Shown here piece by piece: positions 1 through 5,507 of a DNA stretch of 7,509 nt (position 1 is its first letter; every line of letters begins with the position of its first letter). Below the pieces are notes generated by a model. That model did not search any database, was not told the DNA's origin, and worked only from the letters and a program-made list of their open reading frames with translations. Source of the DNA: Methanobacteriota archaeon. GTDB lineage: Archaea > Thermoplasmatota > Poseidoniia > Poseidoniales > Poseidoniaceae. A program made the position numbers and the translations under genes. The DNA lies in assembly GCA_002689565.1 (NCBI GenBank), contig NZGQ01000003.1, positions 1 through 7,509 of the forward strand, written 5' to 3'.

Positions 1-2
1 CC

Positions 3-1355
3 TCAGAACTCCCTGTTGCCTTCTGGAACGACTTTGTTTCACAGTCCATAGTAGAACCCCTCCCAGAAGGTAAGATATTAATTTTTGGTGTAACTGCCGA
101 GGGTTATGCTAATCCAGTCGCAACCCCAACGGGAGCAGTGTATCCCCACGAAGTTCAAGGTCATCAAATTCAGACTTTAATTTCAGGCGTTCAAATAAAG
201 ATACCCGACTGGACTGTAGCAGTTGAGACTTTCGTTCTTCTGATAATATGTTTAGGTATCCTTCTATCGGTCTATACTCTTTCCACAATTCCTGCGGGGA
301 TAGTGAGTTTAGGTATTCTTTGTGTCCCATTGAGTAGTTCCTTCTACTTCTGGTATGATTCATTCTTGTTCGTTGACGCCATTTGGTCTTCAATTGCGGG
401 GTTCCTCGTTTTTGCTCAAAGTTCGTTTAATAAGTATTATATCACATATAAACAGAAAGAGCAAATTAAAAAGCAGTTCGGTACTTATTTATCACCGGCG
501 ATGGTTGTAAAATTACAAGAGAACCCAGATTTATTAAAATTAGGTGGAGACACCAGACACATGACATTCCTGTTCTGTGACATCCGTGGGTTCACCCCCA
601 TATCAGAACAGTACAAAACTAATCCCCAAGGATTGACGGAGTTGGTAAATAGGTTCTTATCACCCATGACTGAGATCATCATGGATAACCAAGGAACTAT
701 TGATAAGTATATGGGTGATTGTATCATGGCATTCTGGAATGCTCCATTAGACGTAGAGCAACAAGAACGACTTGCGGTATTGACAAGTGAGCAAATGTAT
801 GATAGACTTGATATACTGAACGCCGAATTAAAGGAAGAAGGATTATTGCCAATTAACATTGGTGTAGGAATCAACAGTGGATCTGTTGTTGTAGGGAACA
901 TGGGAAGTGATCAGAGGTTTGATTACTCTGTGTTAGGAGATGCTGTCAATCTGGCAGCGAGACTTGAAGGACAAACTAAGGAGTATGGTGTGAAGACTAT
1001 ATTAGGATACGAGACAGCAAAAGAATTAGAGGATGAATTTGCATTACTCGAACTGGATACTATAGCAGTCAAAGGAAAGACTGAACCCGTAAAGATCTAT
1101 ACCGTGTTGGGAACACATGAGTGGTGGAATGATAATTCCGCATATGCTAATGAAACCGCACAGCATGAGAAGATGATGGGTTTATATTACAATCAACAAT
1201 TCGATCAAGCAATTAGATTCTGCGAAGATCTCAAACCCTGTTTTCTGGGTACAATGTCGGACTTCTATATCAAATGGATAGACCGTTGTAATGAGATGAA
1301 GGAAGCAGGACTATCCAAAGATTGGGACGGTGTATACCGTGCTACCACCAAATAG
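3..1355 (+). CDS. CHASE2-domain membrane adenylyl cyclase, class III (5'-truncated by window edge)
   Basis: Likely converts ATP to cAMP at the inner membrane in response to a periplasmic signal. The frame is open from base 3, so the true start lies upstream; the GTG at 138 is internal. Numbering from base 3, residues 1-60 are the end of a CHASE2 sensor (ILIFGVTAEG, then ATPTG). Three hydrophobic helices follow at about 70-92, 95-115 and 120-140. After the linker GTYLSPAMVVKL comes the cyclase domain (about 185-370). Its catalytic set is intact: metal Asp193 in FCDIRGFT, adenine-binding Lys235 and metal Asp239 in DKYMGD, Ser309 at the usual Thr site in DYSVLGDAVNLAAR, and transition-state Asn316 and Arg320. 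The roughly 75-residue tail ending DWDGVYRATTK resembles proteobacterial CHASE2 cyclases. The assignment is firm. The surprise is the phage-like neighbourhood. Its promoter lies outside the window and the sensed ligand is unknown. Confidence 0.93.
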   Translation, partial: SELPVAFWNDFVSQSIVEPLPEGKILIFGVTAEGYANPVATPTGAVYPHEVQGHQIQTLISGVQIKIPDWTVAVETFVLLIICLGILLSVYTLSTIPAGIVSLGILCVPLSSSFYFWYDSFLFVDAIWSSIAGFLVFAQSSFNKYYITYKQKEQIKKQFGTYLSPAMVVKLQENPDLLKLGGDTRHMTFLFCDIRGFTPISEQYKTNPQGLTELVNRFLSPMTEIIMDNQGTIDKYMGDCIMAFWNAPLDVEQQERLAVLTSEQMYDRLDILNAELKEEGLLPINIGVGINSGSVVVGNMGSDQRFDYSVLGDAVNLAARLEGQTKEYGVKTILGYETAKELEDEFALLELDTIAVKGKTEPVKIYTVLGTHEWWNDNSAYANETAQHEKMMGLYYNQQFDQAIRFCEDLKPCFLGTMSDFYIKWIDRCNEMKEAGLSKDWDGVYRATTK

Positions 1356-1380
1356 TTATAAATAAAACTACCCTTATAAC
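1355..1380 (+). other. Hairpin/dyad after the cyclase gene
   Basis: GTTATAA (1355-1361) and TTATAAC (1374-1380) form a perfect 7-bp inverted repeat around a 12-nt loop, beginning on the last base of the cyclase stop codon. It is AT-rich and has no T-run after it, so it is not a classic rho-independent terminator. It could slow RNA decay or bind a protein. A related dyad follows the radical SAM gene at 5174-5191. The left arm and loop also contain TATAAATA (1357-1364), the T4 late-promoter core. Confidence 0.4.
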
Positions 1381-1399
1381 AAAATAGTCTTAAAAGTAC

Positions 1400-1428
1400 T
1401 TGACAACTTGTTTACATTATGAGATAAT
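1400..1428 (+). promoter_or_regulatory. Promoter P1 (sigma-70 type)
   Basis: A perfect -35 TTGACA (1400-1405) is followed by a 17-nt spacer and -10 GATAAT (1423-1428). The predicted start near 1435 leaves a leader of about 27 nt before the gene at 1462. The ACTTGT right after the -35 resembles the spacer of P2-P4. P1 lacks their GAAATTAATT box and CGC before the -35, so it is a diverged member of the set. Confidence 0.75.
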
Positions 1429-1461
1429 AGTACCCTATTTTGATGAAAGAGTAACTGTTTT

Positions 1462-1728
1462 ATGAGTCTTGCCCCAATGAGTGTTGAAGTTGTTTTAGGT
1501 GAGTTTGTCGAGAAGGACTGTGGGAATTACTTCCACTACAGTGAGAACCCCGACAATTACGAGTTTTGTAAAGAATTTCCTCATGTAGTTTGGGTTGGTG
1601 GTATTGGTCAACAATACCGTTATGCCAATGTCAAGAAGACCGTAGCATATATTGCGGTTGATGAAGATGAGTACGGCAATGCCGTAGTCGAGAAGTGGAA
1701 GTTAAAGAAAAACGTGCAATACGTTTAG
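1462..1728 (+). CDS. Hypothetical protein, 88 aa
   Basis: I do not recognise this protein. It is soluble-looking and rich in aromatic and acidic residues, with short beta-like segments (VEVVLGEF, PHVVWVGGIG, TVAYIAVDEDEYG) and a basic end (KWKLKKNVQYV). It has two cysteines, in the N-terminal half, and no signal peptide or membrane helix. ATG 1462 is chosen because it sits about 27 nt after the predicted P1 start and has a weak AAAGAG-like SD; a second in-frame ATG at 1477 has none. It is first in a two-gene unit, and its TAG stop (1726-1728) lies within the SD of the next gene, implying translational coupling. Confidence 0.75.
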   Translation: MSLAPMSVEVVLGEFVEKDCGNYFHYSENPDNYEFCKEFPHVVWVGGIGQQYRYANVKKTVAYIAVDEDEYGNAVVEKWKLKKNVQYV

Positions 1729-1737
1729 GAGGAAAGT

Positions 1738-1893
1738 ATGGAGATCTTAGAAACTATCTTTGCCTTTATCGTTGTAGGATTCGGTGCATTTGTATGCATA
1801 GTCGGATCCCTTGCCGCTGCTGAAGAATCAGCAATGCGTAAGAAACAGATGAAAGCAGGTACCCATGATTACTACGGCAATAAAATTAATTGA
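1738..1893 (+). CDS. Small single-pass membrane protein, 51 aa
   Basis: The consensus SD AGGAGG (1727-1732) lies 5 nt before the ATG, one of the strongest ribosome sites in the window, so this short frame is very likely translated. The protein starts MEILETIFAF, has one hydrophobic helix at about residues 5-27 (rich in I, V, F, G and A) and a polar, basic C-terminal tail (MRKKQMKAGTHDYYGNKIN). Positive charges after the helix suggest an N-out, C-in topology. It is probably co-translated with the 88-aa protein under P1. Its final codons and TGA stop overlap the upstream AT box of P2. The function is unknown; small phage membrane proteins can act in superinfection exclusion, lysis timing or membrane-enzyme control, but nothing here decides between these. 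Confidence 0.7.
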   Translation: MEILETIFAFIVVGFGAFVCIVGSLAAAEESAMRKKQMKAGTHDYYGNKIN

Positions 1894-1902
1894 AATTAAT
1901 TG
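1883..1902 (+). repeat. Tandem 10-bp AT repeat upstream of P2
   Basis: AAATTAATTG occurs twice back to back (1883-1892 and 1893-1902), one helical turn apart, ending 10 nt before the P2 -35. It reads like an UP element for the RNA polymerase alpha C-terminal domains. P3 and P4 carry one copy each. The first unit is also the 3' end of the 51-aa gene. Confidence 0.6.
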
Positions 1903-1941
1903 CTAAAAACGCTTGACATTTGTTTCCAAAACAAGTATAAT
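1892..1941 (+). promoter_or_regulatory. Promoter P2 (repeated promoter module, copy 1)
   Basis: GAAATTAATT (1892-1901), 11 nt ending in AACGC, TTGACA (1913-1918), a 17-nt spacer and TATAAT (1936-1941) give perfect sigma-70 boxes at ideal spacing. The box order and distances are identical in P3 (5211) and P4 (6694). The spacer contains the partial dyad ATTTGT...ACAAGT, shared most closely with P4. It drives the cluster from 1978 to at least the radical SAM gene. Confidence 0.9.
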
Positions 1942-1977
1942 GGTTGTATAAAGTGATTAATGAGAGAGGAAATGATT

Positions 1978-2268
1978 ATGACGAAATTTGAAAAAGACCA
2001 GTTTACTTGGGACGGTATGTACTTGATGTACAGAGGTAAGCACACTGAGAGTGTGAACATGGAGGTCGCAAGTCCAAACTGTCACCCATCTTGGGTTGGT
2101 CTACCAAAACCAGAGTTTATCGCAAGATTTAAGTACGGTTACAAACCATGGAAAGCATGGGTCAACTTCCTTGTGAAGAATGCGACTGTTGAACAATACC
2201 TCGCATTGTCTGCGACAGAACATCCTGTCGGTGCAATGAGAGCATTAGGTTATGGAGGAAAGTGCTAA
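1978..2268 (+). CDS. Hypothetical protein, 96 aa
   Basis: The family is not recognised. The protein is aromatic-rich (WDGMYLMYRGK, HPSWVGLP, YKPWKAWVNF) with a C-terminal helix (VEQYLALSA) and a GYGGKC end. It has no signal peptide or membrane helix. Three in-frame ATGs compete (1960, 1972, 1978). The last is chosen because AGAGGA (1965-1970) lies 7 nt before it; the first would sit only about a dozen bases after the predicted transcription start, upstream of that SD. The gene at 5294 has the same arrangement. First gene of the P2 cluster; its TAA overlaps the next ATG (TAATG), implying coupled translation. Confidence 0.75.
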   Translation: MTKFEKDQFTWDGMYLMYRGKHTESVNMEVASPNCHPSWVGLPKPEFIARFKYGYKPWKAWVNFLVKNATVEQYLALSATEHPVGAMRALGYGGKC

Positions 2269-2774
2269 TGAAATATGTAATGCAAACCCAATTCAAAGAA
2301 AACTATGGTGCCCATGATTGGGATGGCACTGGTGAATGTCCACAGTACTGGAAGTTCAAGGGTGGTGAAACATACATCGTTGATGTGTCTATGGCACAGG
2401 CACAGTCCAAGTGTTTTATGGAGCAGTGCGAAGATGCTGTATCCAGTGCGGATGACTATCAAGAAGAGTATGTTCTTGATGCACAGTTAATCGATGACTG
2501 TGACTTCGAGTTGTCAAACCACATCGAATCGTGGGAAACTCCAACGTATCTCCAACACGTTGGTGAGAACGAGTTCGTGGGATACAAGATCAATGACAAC
2601 ACCAAGATGGGTTACATGAAGGAAGAGATCCTCAAGCAACAAAGATCTTGGAAGATCATTGATGGTGTGGAATCAGATCATAAGTGTTCTTATGAGATGG
2701 TCGATGGACAGAAGATCCAACATGCGGACTTGAAAGAGTGGTTCGAAAACAATACAGAATGTGAGGTAGCATAA
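2268..2774 (+). CDS. Conserved phage-like hypothetical protein, 168 aa
   Basis: An acidic, tryptophan-rich soluble protein. The N-terminal part (QTQFKENYGAHDWDG, then CPQYWKFKGGETY, residues about 6-38) looks like small conserved hypotheticals of marine phages as I remember them; I know no function. Several cysteines (including CFMEQCEDA at about 49-57) could suggest metal binding but do not form a standard zinc motif. The end (LKEWFENNTE) is helical. ATG 2268 is preferred over GTG 2262 because GGAGG (2254-2258) is 9 nt from the ATG but only 3 nt from the GTG. It overlaps the upstream stop by one base and the downstream ATG by one base (TAATG at 2772). Confidence 0.75.
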   Translation: MKYVMQTQFKENYGAHDWDGTGECPQYWKFKGGETYIVDVSMAQAQSKCFMEQCEDAVSSADDYQEEYVLDAQLIDDCDFELSNHIESWETPTYLQHVGENEFVGYKINDNTKMGYMKEEILKQQRSWKIIDGVESDHKCSYEMVDGQKIQHADLKEWFENNTECEVA

Positions 2775-3088
2775 TGCGATTGAATGACGCAACACCTGCT
2801 GAGTGGGATGCAGTAAACAAGAAACCATTTAGGATGGAAGTAGAGATCTTGGAAGAGACCACTACCGATTGGGGTACGTGCGAATTCAAAGTCCCGTGCC
2901 ATACATATGTACTGAATAAGTACAGCAAGAAGTTGGTAGGGTATTTCCCTGTGGATAGTGGCAAGTTCATTATGTTGAACCACCCTATGCCATTCACCAA
3001 GTCTAAGAGAAAGTTTAACAAGATCGGTGTTAGATCTATGACACCACTAATAGAAAAGTCCATGAAGGAGAACAATCTATGTCTTTAG
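2774..3088 (+). CDS. Hypothetical protein, 104 aa
   Basis: Soluble and basic, with alternating hydrophobic stretches suggesting a small beta-rich fold (FRMEVEILEETTTDW, CEFKVPCHTYVL, KLVGYFPVDSGKFIML), then KSKRKFNKIGVRSMTPL and a charged helix. The two cysteines (about residues 36 and 42) are five residues apart, which is not a recognised motif. The start is well supported by GAGG (2763-2766) 7 nt before the ATG and by the TAATG overlap with the preceding gene. It overlaps the next gene by 10 nt. I do not recognise the family. Confidence 0.75.
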   Translation: MRLNDATPAEWDAVNKKPFRMEVEILEETTTDWGTCEFKVPCHTYVLNKYSKKLVGYFPVDSGKFIMLNHPMPFTKSKRKFNKIGVRSMTPLIEKSMKENNLCL

Positions 3089-3315
3089 ATGATGTGATGG
3101 TAAGTCTTTACCCAGATCAAGTAGACGAAATAATCTGTAAGCAACTCCGTTTGTTTATACAGGATATGGAAGAAAACCTCGATATGCTTGAAGCAGGTCG
3201 TGGTGATGAAATTCTCACTATATTTGATAGTGATCCTGTACAAGAGATTGCTTACATCCAAGACCATATTGAGTCTGCTAAGATGATAATTGAATGGTAT
3301 GGCGATCCTGTATGA
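3079..3315 (+). CDS. Small acidic protein resembling T4-like marine phage hypotheticals, 78 aa
   Basis: Helical and acidic: a leading helix (MSLDDVMVSLYPDQVDEII), a central helix (LFIQDMEENLDMLEAG) and an ending SAKMIIEWYGDPV. The pattern of two helices and a final hydrophobic-hydrophobic-x-Y-Y/W-G segment matches, from memory, a short protein found widely in T4-like cyanophages and other marine myoviruses. Its role is unknown. The start is firm: AAGGAG (3065-3070) lies 8 nt before the ATG. It overlaps the gene before it by 10 nt and the next by ATGA (3312-3315). Small size and acidity fit either a partner protein or a regulator. Confidence 0.78.
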   Translation: MSLDDVMVSLYPDQVDEIICKQLRLFIQDMEENLDMLEAGRGDEILTIFDSDPVQEIAYIQDHIESAKMIIEWYGDPV

Positions 3316-3602
3316 TTCACGGATCAATGAAACACTATCCGTCTGGACGTAAGAAGAAGTACAACGCATGGAAGAAGACTACCCGCAAGGTAGAATTCAA
3401 ACCCATGGAACCTATCCAAACTTACCGTAGAGAGACTCCGAATTACCCGTCTCACGATGGTGGTGGTTCTGGTTCTACTGGTATCCATTTGAGTACCAAG
3501 GAACGTCAAGAGATCTCATCTCAATACACGGTTGCACCTGCATATAATAAAGGTGCGTATCAAGTGATCCCCAGAGATCAAGTCGAGAATATTGGTAAAT
3601 AA
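3312..3602 (+). CDS. Basic, probably disordered phage protein with YRRETPNYPS motif, 96 aa
   Basis: The N-terminus is strongly basic (KHYPSGRKKKYNAWKKTTRK, residues 7-26). A motif QTYRRETPNYPSHDGG and a Gly/Ser-rich linker follow, then a second ordered stretch (SSQYTVAPAYNKGAYQVIP). The combination of a YRRET-x-x-YPS motif and a C-terminal short segment resembles a conserved hypothetical of T4-like cyanophages as I remember it. It may bind nucleic acid through the basic segment, but that is a guess from composition. ATG 3312 is favoured by the ATGA overlap with the upstream stop; ATG 3327 is possible and neither has a good SD. The TAA at 3600-3602 lies 2 nt before the likely TTG start of the radical SAM gene. 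Confidence 0.72.
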   Translation: MIHGSMKHYPSGRKKKYNAWKKTTRKVEFKPMEPIQTYRRETPNYPSHDGGGSGSTGIHLSTKERQEISSQYTVAPAYNKGAYQVIPRDQVENIGK

Positions 3603-3621
3603 AATTGCACCATGGTATAAT
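3592..3621 (+). promoter_or_regulatory. Possible weak promoter before the radical SAM gene
   Basis: TATAAT (3616-3621) lies 18 nt after TTGGTA (3592-3597), a four-of-six match to -35. A dyad, ATATTC (3629-3634) and GAATAT (3641-3646), covers the predicted start. If used, its transcript would begin inside the frame as called from TTG 3605. The lack of an upstream module like P2-P4 keeps confidence low. Confidence 0.25.
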
Positions 3622-5152
3622 TTTTTCCATATTCGGTATTGAATATCCTATTGAAAACCTAAACCCCGAAGATGGTCTTCCATCTGGTTGGCAATCCTAC
3701 ATGAGCAAAAAGCATGGGGCAGTTACTAAGTTTGGGTTTCCTGCCACACAGTGGAAGACTCAATTTACTCGCAGTGCGGGTTCTCATAAGATTGCGTCAC
3801 ATTTACGAGATAGTGGTGAATGGGATGTGGAAGTCATAGATTTTTGGTCTGCATTTGATTGGAATGATCTGAAAGCATTGGTCAATGATCGTATTCATAA
3901 AGATACCGTCTTTGTCGGATTTAGTGTTCCGTGGAGTGGTTCATATGGTAAGCAGATAAATCTGTACAAGTATATCAAAAAACATTATCCATGGGTTACT
4001 ACTGTAGCAGGTGGCATGATGTTCAATTCAATTTCTGGTGCACGTGCCGATTATCATATGGTAGGTAGAGGTGAATATGGTATGGATGTACTATGTAAAC
4101 ATCTAATCAATTCTGGATCGGATCTTAAAGTTAAACGTAAGACTGTAGATGGCAGAGAATACAGAATCATTGATTGTCGATATGATTATCCTGCTGAACC
4201 AAAACGTAATGTTAAGGTGTCATACGAAGAACGGGATTACATAGAATCAAATGAAACTCTGGCAATTGAACTGTCACGGGGGTGTAGGTTCCATTGTGCA
4301 TTTTGTGAATACTATCCACTTGGGGTTAAAGGAGACTGGACAAGAGATGTTGATGACTTTGAGTCTGAGATGCGAGAGAACTACGACAGGTGGGGTGTAA
4401 CAAATTATCTTCTGACAGACGAAACTATAAATGACCGCACAGAGAAACTTGAGAAGTTTGGTGCAGTTGTTAAATCACTACCATTTGAACCAAGATTTCA
4501 TGGATACATGAGATCGGATCTACTGATAAGTAGGGGTCAAAGAGAGGTGGATGCATGTTTGGATATGGGCATCAAAGGACATTGGTATGGTGTGGAATCT
4601 CTGAATCACCAATCTGCCAAAGCAGTAGGTAAAGGAATGGCAAGTGATAGAGTAAAGGAAGGTCTTCTTGAACTCGACAAACACTTTGAAGTCAATATGT
4701 CATTTATTTTGGGGTTACCACACGAGACCTTAGATTCCATGAAAGATACCCAGAAATGGTTGAACGAGAACTTCAATCACAGAATGATTAATATGTATCC
4801 GTTGTATATGGATAAACCAGAGACAAAGAAGACACGAGTAGATATATCATCTAAGTTGTCTATCGGAGATAGTTACGGGTGGCAAAACGTATTCGGAGAG
4901 AACCAGTGGGTTCATCCCCAGTACGGATATACCGAAGGTGACGTGAGAGTATTGCAGAGAGAGTGGTATGATGATGCTTATCATGGGATGCCAAGTATCT
5001 GGTCACTACCTTGGATCACTTCACTTGGTAAGGATCCAGATCTGATTTATGGTGAGAGGGACAAACTCGCAGGTGAACATTTCCCGTCATCCGACCAGAG
5101 CATATGGGATCGCAAGTTAGAGCAGTACCGACTACGTAAACTTGGTAAATAA
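3605..5152 (+). CDS. Cobalamin-type radical SAM enzyme, about 515 aa
   Basis: An iron-sulfur enzyme that should cleave S-adenosylmethionine to start radical chemistry; the substrate is unknown. Residues about 55-175 form a B12-binding-like Rossmann unit (GSHKIASHLRDSG, VEVIDFW, VFVGFSVPW, TVAGG, GRGEYGMDVL). I see no DxHxxG cobalamin-ligand motif, so it may not ligate B12 or may do so differently. The radical SAM core has CxxxCxxC at Cys227, 231 and 234 (GCRFHCAFCEYYP), then LLTDETINDR (269-278), GVESLNHQ (329-336) and FILGLPHET (367-375). The C-terminal 110 residues, rich in Trp and Tyr, are unassigned and show no SPASM cluster. The start is uncertain: the frame opens at 3599, the first usable codon is TTG 3605 with no SD, and the first ATG (3701) would drop 32 residues. 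It probably depends on re-initiation after the stop at 3600-3602. Last gene of the P2 cluster. Confidence 0.9.
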   Translation: MHHGIIFSIFGIEYPIENLNPEDGLPSGWQSYMSKKHGAVTKFGFPATQWKTQFTRSAGSHKIASHLRDSGEWDVEVIDFWSAFDWNDLKALVNDRIHKDTVFVGFSVPWSGSYGKQINLYKYIKKHYPWVTTVAGGMMFNSISGARADYHMVGRGEYGMDVLCKHLINSGSDLKVKRKTVDGREYRIIDCRYDYPAEPKRNVKVSYEERDYIESNETLAIELSRGCRFHCAFCEYYPLGVKGDWTRDVDDFESEMRENYDRWGVTNYLLTDETINDRTEKLEKFGAVVKSLPFEPRFHGYMRSDLLISRGQREVDACLDMGIKGHWYGVESLNHQSAKAVGKGMASDRVKEGLLELDKHFEVNMSFILGLPHETLDSMKDTQKWLNENFNHRMINMYPLYMDKPETKKTRVDISSKLSIGDSYGWQNVFGENQWVHPQYGYTEGDVRVLQREWYDDAYHGMPSIWSLPWITSLGKDPDLIYGERDKLAGEHFPSSDQSIWDRKLEQYRLRKLGK

Positions 5153-5191
5153 TTTTCGTCCTATATACGAAAAAGTTATAAGCATATAACT
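5153..5191 (+). other. Two consecutive hairpins after the radical SAM gene
   Basis: TTTTCGT (5153-5159) pairs with ACGAAAA (5167-5173) over a 7-nt loop. AGTTATA (5174-5180) pairs with TATAACT (5185-5191) over AGCA. They begin immediately after the TAA and end 20 nt before the P3 module. Neither is GC-rich and neither has a following T-run, so I do not call a rho-independent terminator; RNA 3'-end stabilisation or factor-dependent termination is possible. The second dyad echoes the one at 1355-1380. Confidence 0.4.
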
Positions 5192-5210
5192 AAACGGTAT
5201 ATAAAAAAGT

Positions 5211-5260
5211 GAAATTAATTTGCCAAAACGCTTGACACTTGTAATGAAATCGAGTATAAT
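5211..5260 (+). promoter_or_regulatory. Promoter P3 (repeated promoter module, copy 2)
   Basis: GAAATTAATT (5211-5220), 11 nt ending in AACGC, TTGACA (5232-5237), a 17-nt spacer and TATAAT (5255-5260). Box spacing equals that of P2 and P4; the spacer differs most here (ACTTGT...CGAGTA). The leader after it shares TGATTAATGAGAG (5274-5286) with P2 (1954-1966). It drives the 70-aa gene, the SprT-like gene and probably the tRNA and lipoprotein genes. Confidence 0.9.
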
Positions 5261-5293
5261 TACTACGTAATGATGATTAATGAGAGGTTAAAT

Positions 5294-5506
5294 ATGAATG
5301 AATTTGTGAACTATGTGATGCAGTTTTACGGTAAGGGCGGGATCTATGATTTCGGTGCTACCGAGAAAGACATTATTATTGCGACTGGTATTAGGTTGCA
5401 AAACAGACCAGAGATGCCGTTTGACGGTGATAGTCTGGATAGGGAGATTGTCAGAGACATTCTTCTCGAAATGAAACCCGAATACGTTTTCCCAGAGAGC
5501 AAGTAA
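5294..5506 (+). CDS. Conserved phage-like hypothetical protein, 70 aa
   Basis: A small acidic protein with an N-terminal helix (MNEFVNYVMQFYG), then GGIYDFGATEKDI, a helix, and FDGDSLDREIVRDILLEM. The layout FYG-x-GGIY-x-x-GAT followed by GDS-x-DRE-x-VRD resembles, from memory, a short hypothetical of marine myoviruses; I know no function. The start is set at 5294 because GAGAGG (5282-5287) lies 6 nt before it. The longer reading from ATG 5270 would begin almost at the transcription start of P3 and put the SD inside the gene. First gene of the P3 unit; the next ATG is one base after its TAA. Confidence 0.78.
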   Translation: MNEFVNYVMQFYGKGGIYDFGATEKDIIIATGIRLQNRPEMPFDGDSLDREIVRDILLEMKPEYVFPESK

Positions 5507-5507
5507 T

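Noticed and set aside
485..901. 138-aa open frame on the minus strand inside the cyclase gene
   Set aside because: It lies antisense to a conserved catalytic domain, has no SD or promoter, and reads as low-sense sequence. It is a shadow frame.
3..1893. Pycsar-like anti-phage system (class III-type cyclase plus membrane effector)
   Set aside because: The cyclase has adenine-type specificity residues and a CHASE2 sensor. The nearby 51-aa membrane protein lacks any cyclic-nucleotide-binding domain and has its own promoter. No effector is visible.
2656..3075. 139-aa and 97-aa minus-strand open frames
   Set aside because: They are antisense to two coupled plus-strand genes with good SD sites; nothing supports transcription in that direction.
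3590..3610. Programmed -1 frameshift joining the 96-aa gene to the radical SAM frame
   Set aside because: The two frames overlap by only a couple of bases between stops and I see no slippery heptamer; re-initiation at TTG is simpler.
5153..5191. Rho-independent terminator after the radical SAM gene
   Set aside because: Stems are AT-rich and no T-run follows on the plus strand; kept only as hairpins.
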